NCBI GenBank assembly: GCA_934661715.1
Contig: CAKUJL010000115.1
Coordinates: forward strand, 1-5,345
Length of the DNA stretch: 5,345 bases
From: an uncultured Oscillospiraceae bacterium
GTDB lineage: Bacteria > Bacillota > Clostridia > Oscillospirales > Oscillospiraceae
Direction: 5' to 3'
Under the pieces are notes generated by a model, which searched no databases, was not told the DNA's origin, and saw nothing but the letters and a program-made list of their open reading frames with translations. Made by a program: the position numbers and the translations under genes. Positions within the stretch are counted from its first letter, which is position 1; each line of letters begins with the position of its first letter. This document shows, one piece after another, positions 1-5,199 of the stretch.

Positions 1-683
1 ACATGGGCTTTGACTGCATCCACTCGAATCTCCACAAGACCTTTGCAACGCCGCACGGCGGCGGCGGCCCCGGCGCAGGTGCGGTCGGCTGCAAGGCATT
101 CCTCCGCAAGTACATGCCCGGCCCGCTGGTTATCGAGAAGGACGGCGCGTATGCGTTTGACTATCCCGAAAAGTCCATCGGCCGCGTGAAGATGTTCTAC
201 GGCAACTTCGACGTCTGCATCAAGGCGCTGACCTACGTGCTGTCGCTCGGCAAGGAAGGCATCCCCGAGGCCGCGAAGAACGCCGTTCTGAACGCCAACT
301 ACATGATGGCGCGTCTGAAGAGCAAGTTCGACATGGCTTACGACGAGATCTGCATGCACGAGTTCGTCATGAACCTGACGCGGCTTCACAAGGAGACGGG
401 CGTTTCCGCTCTGGATGTTGCCAAGGGAATGCTCGACTTCGATCTGCATCCGCCCACAATGTACTTCCCGCTCATCGTCCACGAAGCGCTCATGGTCGAG
501 CCCTGCGAGACAGAATCCAAGCAGCTCATGGACGAGGTCTGCGACATCTACTGCAAGCTCTATGACATGGCGTACACGGATCCCGAGGCGCTGCACACCG
601 CGCCGCACAATACCCCGGTCCGCCGTCTGGACGAGGTTGGCGCAGCGAGAAATATGATCCTTCACTACAACTACGAGGCATGA
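1..683 (+). CDS. gcvPB: Glycine dehydrogenase (decarboxylating) subunit 2, C-terminal part (5' end outside window)
   Basis: This is the C-terminal 226 residues of the beta-type subunit of the P-protein of the glycine cleavage system, a cytoplasmic PLP enzyme. With GcvPA it decarboxylates glycine and loads the aminomethyl group onto lipoylated GcvH. The decisive motif is at the very start of the visible part: HSNLHKTFATPHGGGGPGAG, in which the lysine encoded at 36-38 should be the PLP Schiff-base residue and the glycine-rich run follows it. The C-terminal HNTPVRRLDEVGAAR stretch also fits the family. The complete subunit is usually about 480 residues, so roughly half is missing upstream. The ATG at 3 is internal; bases 1-2 (AC) fit a preceding GAC Asp codon. 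The stop TGA at 681-683 overlaps the next start codon, so the gene is translationally coupled to lplA. A single-chain GcvP is the alternative, but the gene ends soon after the PLP half and a different gene follows, as expected for either form; the short C-terminus favours the split form. Confidence 0.95.
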   Translation, partial: MGFDCIHSNLHKTFATPHGGGGPGAGAVGCKAFLRKYMPGPLVIEKDGAYAFDYPEKSIGRVKMFYGNFDVCIKALTYVLSLGKEGIPEAAKNAVLNANYMMARLKSKFDMAYDEICMHEFVMNLTRLHKETGVSALDVAKGMLDFDLHPPTMYFPLIVHEALMVEPCETESKQLMDEVCDIYCKLYDMAYTDPEALHTAPHNTPVRRLDEVGAARNMILHYNYEA

Positions 684-1666
684 TCAAAAACCTACAAGCT
701 TTCATCGGTGCGGGTACTAACCCGCACCGAAACCTTGCGACCGAGGAATATCTGACCGATACCGTGCCGGAAGACACCCTCATCGTCTATCTCTGGCAGA
801 ATAAGCACACGGTCGTCATCGGCCGCAACCAGAACGCGTGGGCCGAGTGCCGCACGGCAGAATTGGAGCGCGACGGCGGAACACTGGCCCGGCGTCTTTC
901 CGGCGGCGGCGCGGTGTACCACGACATGGGAAACCTCAACTTCACGTTTTCGCTTCGCACGCAGGACTATGACCTGCGCAAGCAGCAGAGCGTCATCGTC
1001 GAGGCCTGCCGCTCGCTTGGGATCCCCGCCGAAATTTCCGGCCGGAACGACATTCTGACAAACGGCTGCAAATTCTCCGGAAACTCGTTTTACAGCCACA
1101 ACGGCTGCTCCTTCCATAACGGAACGCTTCTTATATCCGTCGACATGGCGAACCTCGGAAAATACCTCACGCCGTCGAAGGTAAAACTCGAGAGCAAGGG
1201 CGTCGCGTCCGTGCGTTCGCGAGTCATTAACCTGACAGAGCTTCGCCCCACGCTCACCATTTCCGAAATGGCGGACGCGATGGTCAAGGCCGCGGAGAAG
1301 GTCTACGGACTGGAAGCGACGATGCTTTCCGAAGAAGATTTTGATAGCGCGGAAATTGAAAAACGCTATCAGCGCTTTTCCAGCTTCGACTGGTGCTACG
1401 GAAAGAGCGTGCCGTGCTCGTTCGAGTGCGCCGCACGGTATGGCTGGGGCGAGGTGACCATCCAGCTGGCCGTCAAAAACGGTCTGTGCGAGGACGCCGC
1501 CGTGTACTCCGACGCAATGGACGCCGAATTTGCCGCGCCCCTTGCCAAGGCGCTCACCGGCTGCCGCTTCCACCTGGACGAGCTCTGCGCCCGTGTCCGG
1601 CAGACGCCGGAATGCACGCAGGTCGCTGACGATCTGTGTGCGCTTCTGCAATCGCAGCAGCTCTGA
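680..1666 (+). CDS. lplA: Lipoate-protein ligase A
   Basis: This 328-residue cytoplasmic enzyme should activate lipoate with ATP to lipoyl-AMP and transfer it to a lysine of a carrier protein. Visible family motifs are RRLSGGGAVYHDMGNLNF (residues 71-88, lipoate/adenylate-binding loop), GCKFSGNSF (129-137, with K131 as the likely catalytic lysine), FHNGTLLI (145-152) and KLESKGVASVRSRVINL (169-185, adenylate-binding region). Residues from about 245 onward look like the small C-terminal accessory domain, so the length matches full-size bacterial LplA and not a domain-split type. The start ATG overlaps the gcvPB stop as ATGA. The only Shine-Dalgarno-like bases, CGAGG at 674-678, sit one base before the ATG, too close for normal initiation, so termination-reinitiation coupling is likely. 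Because GcvH must be lipoylated, GcvH is the natural substrate (inference). A perfect hairpin lies inside codons 9-17, and an intrinsic terminator follows 32 bases after the stop. Confidence 0.96.
   Translation: MIKNLQAFIGAGTNPHRNLATEEYLTDTVPEDTLIVYLWQNKHTVVIGRNQNAWAECRTAELERDGGTLARRLSGGGAVYHDMGNLNFTFSLRTQDYDLRKQQSVIVEACRSLGIPAEISGRNDILTNGCKFSGNSFYSHNGCSFHNGTLLISVDMANLGKYLTPSKVKLESKGVASVRSRVINLTELRPTLTISEMADAMVKAAEKVYGLEATMLSEEDFDSAEIEKRYQRFSSFDWCYGKSVPCSFECAARYGWGEVTIQLAVKNGLCEDAAVYSDAMDAEFAAPLAKALTGCRFHLDELCARVRQTPECTQVADDLCALLQSQQL
705..730 (+). repeat. Perfect 11-bp inverted repeat inside the lplA start region
   Basis: TCGGTGCGGGT (705-715) is the exact reverse complement of ACCCGCACCGA (720-730), with a four-base ACTA loop. 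In the mRNA this forms a GC-rich stem beginning 25 bases after the first base of the lplA ATG. No run of U follows, so it is not an intrinsic terminator. The encoded residues (IGAGTNPHR) are normal for the family. It could slow early elongation, protect the transcript or simply be chance. Confidence 0.7.
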
Positions 1667-1698
1667 GCGGCAAAGTCTTCACAGTTTCCTCACAATCG

Positions 1699-1728
1699 AA
1701 CCGGGTGGCTTCGGCCATCCGGTTTTTT
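1699..1728 (+). terminator. Intrinsic terminator of the gcvPB-lplA transcript
   Basis: AACCGGGTGGC (1699-1709) pairs with GCCATCCGGTT (1714-1724) over 11 positions with one G-U pair. The arms close an exceptionally stable C(UUCG)G tetraloop at 1709-1714, and the last stem T's run on into TTTT (six T's in all, 1723-1728). It starts 32 bases after the lplA stop and ends the glycine-cleavage operon, so the transporter genes need their own promoter. The 1667-1698 stretch before it holds nothing I recognise. Confidence 0.92.
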
Positions 1729-1909
1729 ATGCGTTTTCACGGGCGTTATGCAGTTGTCTGTTTGCATACGTTTTCGTTCTGTTTTTCTTGTTTTGCAACT
1801 CGTCATTCAAAAATTCTCAATTTTGCAGTCAATATTTCATTTTTGCGGCCGCATTTCATGAAAAATGAATTTTGCAGGAATGTTTTTTTCAAAATTCACG
1901 CTTTGCCTC
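1729..1909 (+). promoter_or_regulatory. AT-rich upstream region with phased TTTTGC elements
   Basis: This gene-free stretch is strikingly AT-rich against GC-rich neighbours. It carries TTTGCA (1761-1766), TTTTGCA (1791-1797, 1821-1827 and 1870-1876), TTTTGC (1841-1846) and TTTGC (1902-1906), all in the same orientation. The central G's fall at 1764, 1795, 1825, 1845, 1874 and 1905, giving steps of 31, 30, 20, 29 and 31 bases, close to whole helical turns. AATTTTGCAG occurs exactly twice (1819-1828 and 1868-1877). Further T-tracts at 1734-1737, 1771-1774, 1782-1786 and 1883-1889 add to a likely curved, UP-element-like region. A role as a regulator-binding array is inference; the short open frames here have no family signature or ribosome binding site. 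Confidence 0.5.
1836..1869 (+). repeat. Nested inverted repeats, candidate operator
   Basis: TTCATTTTT (1836-1844) is the exact reverse complement of AAAAATGAA (1861-1869). Between them lie a self-complementary GCGGCCGC (1845-1852) and the 10-base palindrome TTTCATGAAA (1854-1863), which overlaps the right arm. ATTTCAT also occurs as a direct repeat at 1834-1840 and 1853-1859. The block ends about 40 bases before the -35 box, where an activator would bind. No known operator consensus is recognised, and AT-rich sequence raises the chance of accidental symmetry. Confidence 0.45.
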
Positions 1910-1938
1910 TTGCAAAATGGAAATAAATCCTGTATGAT
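1910..1938 (+). promoter_or_regulatory. Sigma-A-type promoter of the TAXI transporter genes
   Basis: A -35 box TTGCAA (1910-1915) and a -10 box TATGAT (1933-1938) are separated by exactly 17 bases, each close to the TTGACA/TATAAT consensus. Transcription should begin near 1945, giving a leader of about 46 bases before the ATG at 1991. The -35 lies within TTGCAAAA, the inverted form of the TTTTGC element repeated upstream. Confidence 0.8.
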
Positions 1939-1956
1939 AGGCGCATGAAAGAAAAT

Positions 1957-1973
1957 TGTGCGCCCGGCGCACA
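1957..1973 (+). promoter_or_regulatory. 5' leader hairpin next to the ribosome binding site
   Basis: TGTGCGC (1957-1963) and GCGCACA (1967-1973) are perfect reverse complements around a CCG loop, a compact GC-rich stem in an otherwise A-rich leader. It ends one base before the AGGGAGG ribosome binding site. It could be a 5' mRNA stabiliser, a translational control element or a protein-binding palindrome just downstream of the transcription start. It is too small for a known riboswitch class. Confidence 0.55.
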
Positions 1974-1974
1974 C

Positions 1975-1981
1975 AGGGAGG
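1975..1981 (+). promoter_or_regulatory. Ribosome binding site of the TAXI binding-protein gene
   Basis: AGGGAGG sits nine bases before the ATG at 1991. It settles the start there: an in-frame GTG at 1958 lies inside the leader hairpin, upstream of this site, and would add 11 residues before an otherwise perfect lipoprotein signal peptide. Confidence 0.88.
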
Positions 1982-1990
1982 AAAACCAAA

Positions 1991-2980
1991 ATGAAAAAAC
2001 TCATCGCAGTTCTGCTTGCAGTTCTGATGCTGCTCTCGCTCACCGCGTGCGGTGAAAAGGCCGATACCGCCGCTTCCGGCACGACCGCTTCCACCGGCGC
2101 AAAGCTCCGCTTCGTCACCGGCGGCGAGTCCGGCACCTATTACGCCTTCGGCTCCGTCATCGCCCAGCACGCCACGAACAACGCGGGCGTCGACGTCGTC
2201 GGCCTCGTCGGCAACGGTTCGCAGGCAAACGTCATGGAGCTTCAGGACGGCAACGCTGAGCTTGCGTTCTGCCAGTCCGACGTTATGGCTTACGCCTACA
2301 ACGGCACGAACCTCTTTGCCGAGACCGGCAAGGTCGACTGCTTCTCCACCGTTGCTGCACTTTACATGGAGCAGGTCCAGATCGTCACCACCGACGCATC
2401 CATCAAGACTGTTGAAGACCTCAAGGGCAAGCGCGTGTCCATCGGCGCGGCTGGTTCCGGCGTGTACTTCAACGCCATCGACATCCTCGGCGCCTACGGT
2501 CTGACCGAGAACGACATCGTCCCGACCTACCAGTCCTTCGGCGACAGCGCCAACGACATTAAGGACGGCAAGATCGACGCGGCCTTCATCGTCGCCGGCG
2601 CTCCCACGACCGCCATCACCGACCTTGCGACCACCAAGGACGTCTACCTCGTCTCGCTGGACGACGCGCACATTGAAACCCTCACTCAGACCTCGGACTA
2701 CTACACCAAGAACGTCATCCCCGCCAGCGTCTACGGCACGGACGGCGATGTGACGACGGTTGCTGTCGGCGCGGTCATCCTGGCCCGTGACGATGTCTCC
2801 GAGGACGCCATCTACAACTTCACGAAGGACCTGTTCGACAACGCCGAGGCTGAGGTCTCCAGCCACGCCAAGTACGGCGAACTGAACCTCGACTTTGCAA
2901 CCTCCGTCACCTCTGTCCCCTATCACGCGGGCGCTGCGAAGTACTTCGCAGAAAAAGGCTACACGGTTCCCACCAAGTAA
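1991..2980 (+). CDS. TAXI-family TRAP transporter substrate-binding lipoprotein
   Basis: This 329-residue protein begins with a classic lipoprotein signal: positively charged MKK, a hydrophobic stretch, then the lipobox LTAC with Cys20 as the lipidated residue. A short Ser/Thr/Ala-rich linker follows (about 21-37). The mature domain shows the TAXI pattern: FVTGGESGTYYAFG (41-54), a receptor-like QANVMELQDGNAELAF stretch (78-93), GKRVSIGAAGSG (146-156) and the C-terminal VPYHAGAAKYFAEKG (309-323). It should bind an organic solute outside the membrane and deliver it to the permease encoded next. Some TAXI proteins are known to bind glutamate or 2-oxoglutarate, but the substrate here cannot be read from sequence. 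It has its own promoter and strong ribosome binding site. Its heavy use of C-ending codons (GGC, ATC, GAC, ACC) and the hairpin after its stop fit high expression relative to the permease. The length is normal and no truncation is seen. Confidence 0.95.
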   Translation: MKKLIAVLLAVLMLLSLTACGEKADTAASGTTASTGAKLRFVTGGESGTYYAFGSVIAQHATNNAGVDVVGLVGNGSQANVMELQDGNAELAFCQSDVMAYAYNGTNLFAETGKVDCFSTVAALYMEQVQIVTTDASIKTVEDLKGKRVSIGAAGSGVYFNAIDILGAYGLTENDIVPTYQSFGDSANDIKDGKIDAAFIVAGAPTTAITDLATTKDVYLVSLDDAHIETLTQTSDYYTKNVIPASVYGTDGDVTTVAVGAVILARDDVSEDAIYNFTKDLFDNAEAEVSSHAKYGELNLDFATSVTSVPYHAGAAKYFAEKGYTVPTK

Positions 2981-3014
2981 GCTGAACAGTTTCTTAACGG
3001 CAAACACCACTTTT

Positions 3015-3046
3015 CCAGCTGCGGCAAGCCCTTTTGCCGCAGCTGG
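3015..3046 (+). repeat. Strong intercistronic stem-loop between binding-protein and permease genes
   Basis: CCAGCTGCGGCAA (3015-3027) and TTGCCGCAGCTGG (3034-3046) are perfect 13-base reverse complements around a six-base loop. The following bases (CGTTGTCC) lack a U-tract, so it is not a canonical intrinsic terminator. It most likely protects the 3' end of the binding-protein message or partly attenuates transcription, so that more binding protein than permease is made. The remainder of the 2981-3113 gap shows no convincing promoter, so both genes probably share one transcript. Confidence 0.75.
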
Positions 3047-3100
3047 CGTTGTCCAATCGAATTTTTCCCCGCCGCGGAGGTTTCCGTGAGTCCTAAACAG

Positions 3101-3106
3101 AAGGAG
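3101..3106 (+). promoter_or_regulatory. Ribosome binding site of the TRAP permease gene
   Basis: AAGGAG sits seven bases before the ATG at 3114, in good position and strength. It supports this start over the in-frame ATGs at codons 14 and 30. A second GGAGG at 3076-3080 lies before a GTG at 3086 that opens only a three-codon frame. Confidence 0.85.
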
Positions 3107-3113
3107 AAATCGT

Positions 3114-5093
3114 ATGTCCACCAATCAGAAAGAGCCCGTCGATTCCGTAAAAATGACCGCAGGGCTCGACAACCAGACGCAGGCCGATCTTGACGCGGTC
3201 ATGCGCAAATACGACCGCGAGTCCAACACCCGCGTGTGGGAGGGCTGGCAGCGCTGGGTCGTCGGCACGATCATGGTCGCCTTCAGCATTTTCTGCATCG
3301 GCATGACGCTGTTTTATTCCGGTCTTCCCGAGACGCGTCTGACGCTGTTCCTCGCGCTGATCATCTTCATCGGCTTTTTGACGTATCCGGCCAAAAAGGG
3401 CCACGTCAAGGTCAACTCCATGCCGTGGTACGACATCGTCCTGATGCTCACCGGCACGGCGTGCTTCCTCTATTTCGCTTTCAACGCCCTTCCCATCATC
3501 AAGCTGGCCACGAGAATCCAGACCCACCACGTCATCATCGGCGCCGTCGGCATCCTGGTTCTCATCGAGCTCTGCCGCCGCTGCGTGGGCGTTCCGATCC
3601 TGTGCGTGCTCGGTGCGCTGCTCGTCTACACGTTCTATAACCAGCTGAGCTACAACCCGAGCCTCTATCAGGCGCTCAAAAACGTCGTCTACAAGCTCTT
3701 CTACACGACAAACGGCGTCATCGGCACGCCGGTGAGCGTCTGCTACACGTATATCGTTCTGTTTATCATCTTCGGCGCGTTCCTCGAGCGCACGGGCATC
3801 GCAAACTTCTTCATCGCCCTTGCAAACCGTCTGGCTGGTTGGTCGGCGGGCGGCCCGGCGAAGGTCGCGGTCATCTCGTCGGCTCTTTGCGGCATGGTCT
3901 CCGGCTCTTCCGTCGGCAACACCGTCACGACGGGCTCTGTTACCATCCCGATGATGAAAAAGACCGGCTACCACCCGGATTTTGCGGGCGCAGTCGAAGC
4001 GGCGGCCTCCACCGGCGGCCAGATCATGCCCCCCATCATGGGCGCTGCGGCCTTCCTGATGGCCGAGTACATGGACCTTCCCTACGCGACCGTCGCCGTC
4101 AAGGCGATTTTGCCCGCGGTCCTCTACTTTACCGGCATCTTCATCGCCGTGCACCTGGAAGCCAAGAAGCTGGGTCTGAAGGGCCTTTCCAAGGACGAAA
4201 TGCCCAAGTGGAATGATCTTCTCAAAAAGATCTACCTGCTCATCCCGCTGGTGCTTCTTGTCTGGCTCGTCTCCACGGGCGCAAGAACCATGCAGTTCTC
4301 CGCCGCCGTGTCCATCCTCGCGGCCATTGTCGTGGGCTTCCTGAACAAGGACGAGCGGCTCACGTTCGGCAAGATCTTTGAAGCGTTAGAGGCCGGCGCG
4401 AAGGGCGCAATTACTGTCGCCGTCGCGTGCGCGATCGCCGGCATGATCGCAGGCTGCATCACCGTCACGGGTCTTGCCTCGATTTTGATCAACGCCATTG
4501 TCCAGCTGGCTGGCTCTGCAACGTTTATCGGCCTGATTCTGACGATGGTCTGCTGCATCGTCCTCGGCATGGGCGTGCCCACGACCGCGAACTACTGCAT
4601 CATGGCCTCCACCTGCGCCCCGATTCTCATCAAGATGGGCTTCCCGCTGGTTGCGGCGCACTTCTTCGTGTTCTACTTCGGCATCGTCGCCGACATCACC
4701 CCGCCGGTCGCGCTGGCGGCCTACGCGGGCTCCGCGATCGCAAAGGGCAATCCGATGAAAACCGGCATCAACGCCACAAAGCTTGCCATCGCCGCGTTCA
4801 TCGTGCCGTACATCTTCGCCTACAGTCCGGCTATGCTCTTCGTGAACGTCACGAGCGTGTGGGAGGTTATCCAGATCGTCCTGTCGGCGCTTCTGGGCAT
4901 CTTCGGCGTCGCAGCGGGTCTGGAGGGCTTCGTGCTGCGGAAGATGAACTGGGTGCTTCGCATCGTCTGCCTCGTCGGCGGTCTGGGTCTGATGATCCCC
5001 GGCGCGGCGTCCGACCTTGTCGGCCTCGTCCTCATCGGCGGCGTGTTCGCGCTTCAGTATCTGCAAAACAAAAAGGAAGCCTCGGCTGCCTGA
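3114..5093 (+). CDS. TRAP transporter fused permease (small 4TM plus large 12TM subunits), TAXI-type
   Basis: This 659-residue inner-membrane protein carries both TRAP permease subunits in one chain, as is usual for TAXI systems. About 48 hydrophilic N-terminal residues are cytoplasmic. Hydrophobic segments at about 48-68, 75-92, 106-125 and 138-155 form the DctQ-like part, and the rest is the DctM-like transport domain. Family motifs are GMVSGSSVGNTVTTG (260-274), AASTGGQIMPPIMGAAAF (297-314), GMGVPTTANY (485-494) and DITPPVALAAYAG (527-539). These pseudo-repeated glycine/serine/proline loops form the ion- and substrate-binding core. Two or three more hydrophobic segments (about 585-607, 615-650) extend the C-terminus, a shortened version of the tail seen in many fused permeases. 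It should use a Na+ or H+ gradient to import the solute captured by the lipoprotein encoded just upstream. The ion and substrate are not determined. Length is within the usual range, and two hairpins follow the stop. Confidence 0.95.
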   Translation: MSTNQKEPVDSVKMTAGLDNQTQADLDAVMRKYDRESNTRVWEGWQRWVVGTIMVAFSIFCIGMTLFYSGLPETRLTLFLALIIFIGFLTYPAKKGHVKVNSMPWYDIVLMLTGTACFLYFAFNALPIIKLATRIQTHHVIIGAVGILVLIELCRRCVGVPILCVLGALLVYTFYNQLSYNPSLYQALKNVVYKLFYTTNGVIGTPVSVCYTYIVLFIIFGAFLERTGIANFFIALANRLAGWSAGGPAKVAVISSALCGMVSGSSVGNTVTTGSVTIPMMKKTGYHPDFAGAVEAAASTGGQIMPPIMGAAAFLMAEYMDLPYATVAVKAILPAVLYFTGIFIAVHLEAKKLGLKGLSKDEMPKWNDLLKKIYLLIPLVLLVWLVSTGARTMQFSAAVSILAAIVVGFLNKDERLTFGKIFEALEAGAKGAITVAVACAIAGMIAGCITVTGLASILINAIVQLAGSATFIGLILTMVCCIVLGMGVPTTANYCIMASTCAPILIKMGFPLVAAHFFVFYFGIVADITPPVALAAYAGSAIAKGNPMKTGINATKLAIAAFIVPYIFAYSPAMLFVNVTSVWEVIQIVLSALLGIFGVAAGLEGFVLRKMNWVLRIVCLVGGLGLMIPGAASDLVGLVLIGGVFALQYLQNKKEASAA

Positions 5094-5101
5094 TCGGATG
5101 C

Positions 5102-5135
5102 AAAATCCCGGATGTAAGTGCATCCGGGATTTTTT
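5102..5135 (+). terminator. Intrinsic terminator after the TRAP permease gene
   Basis: ATCCCGGATG (5105-5114) pairs perfectly with CATCCGGGAT (5121-5130) around a six-base loop. AAA (5102-5104) extends the stem with the first T's of the TTTTT run (5131-5135; six T's in all with 5130). It begins eight bases after the stop. On the other strand the stem is followed by TTTTG, so it may also back up termination of the convergent gene. CGGATGCA (5095-5102) could alternatively pair with TGCATCCG (5119-5126), an eight-base rival to the terminator stem. Confidence 0.92.
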
Positions 5136-5163
5136 CGTGCGCAATTTTGATCACAGGCGGCAG

Positions 5164-5194
5164 AAACCCCCGGCACGTTTCGTGCCGGGGGTTT
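5164..5194. terminator. Second hairpin between convergent genes, probable terminator of the minus-strand gene
   Basis: AAACCCCCGGCACG (5164-5177) and CGTGCCGGGGGTTT (5181-5194) are perfect 14-base reverse complements with a three-base loop (effectively five if the last pair opens). It lies five bases beyond the stop codon of the minus-strand gene. The T-tract is only the TTT inside the stem on either strand, followed by CTGCC on the minus strand and GGTTCTT on the plus strand. It is therefore a weaker match to the intrinsic type, but position and stability favour a transcript end for the minus-strand gene. Confidence 0.7.
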
Positions 5195-5199
5195 GGTTC

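Noticed and set aside
692..1651. Minus-strand open frame of 319 codons opposite lplA
   Set aside because: The plus strand has unmistakable LplA motifs throughout; the antisense product shows no recognisable domain.
1530..1926. Two plus-strand open frames (1530-1868 and 1636-1926) leaving lplA and crossing the terminator
   Set aside because: They start inside lplA, read through a strong terminator into the AT-rich spacer and lack ribosome binding sites; the F/C-rich tails simply reflect T-runs.
1958..1990. Upstream in-frame GTG start for the TAXI binding protein
   Set aside because: It lies inside the leader hairpin and before the AGGGAGG site, and would bury the lipoprotein signal peptide behind 11 extra residues.
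1729..1990. Possible riboswitch, small RNA, CRISPR or mobile element in the AT-rich spacer
   Set aside because: The leader is too short for a known riboswitch; repeats are short and lack unit structure; no transposase, terminal inverted repeats or target duplications are seen.
3076..3097. Small open frame after GGAGG starting with GTG at 3086
   Set aside because: It ends after three codons, too short to be a credible gene or leader peptide.
1889..3124. Long minus-strand open frame (411 codons) opposite the TAXI binding-protein gene
   Set aside because: It is the antisense shadow of a GC-rich, strongly codon-biased gene, with low-complexity V/D/G-rich translation, no family motif and no ribosome binding site.
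3093..4154. Minus-strand open frame of 353 codons opposite the TRAP permease
   Set aside because: Its translation is an extreme D/R/E/A/H-rich composition typical of reading the complement of membrane-protein codons.
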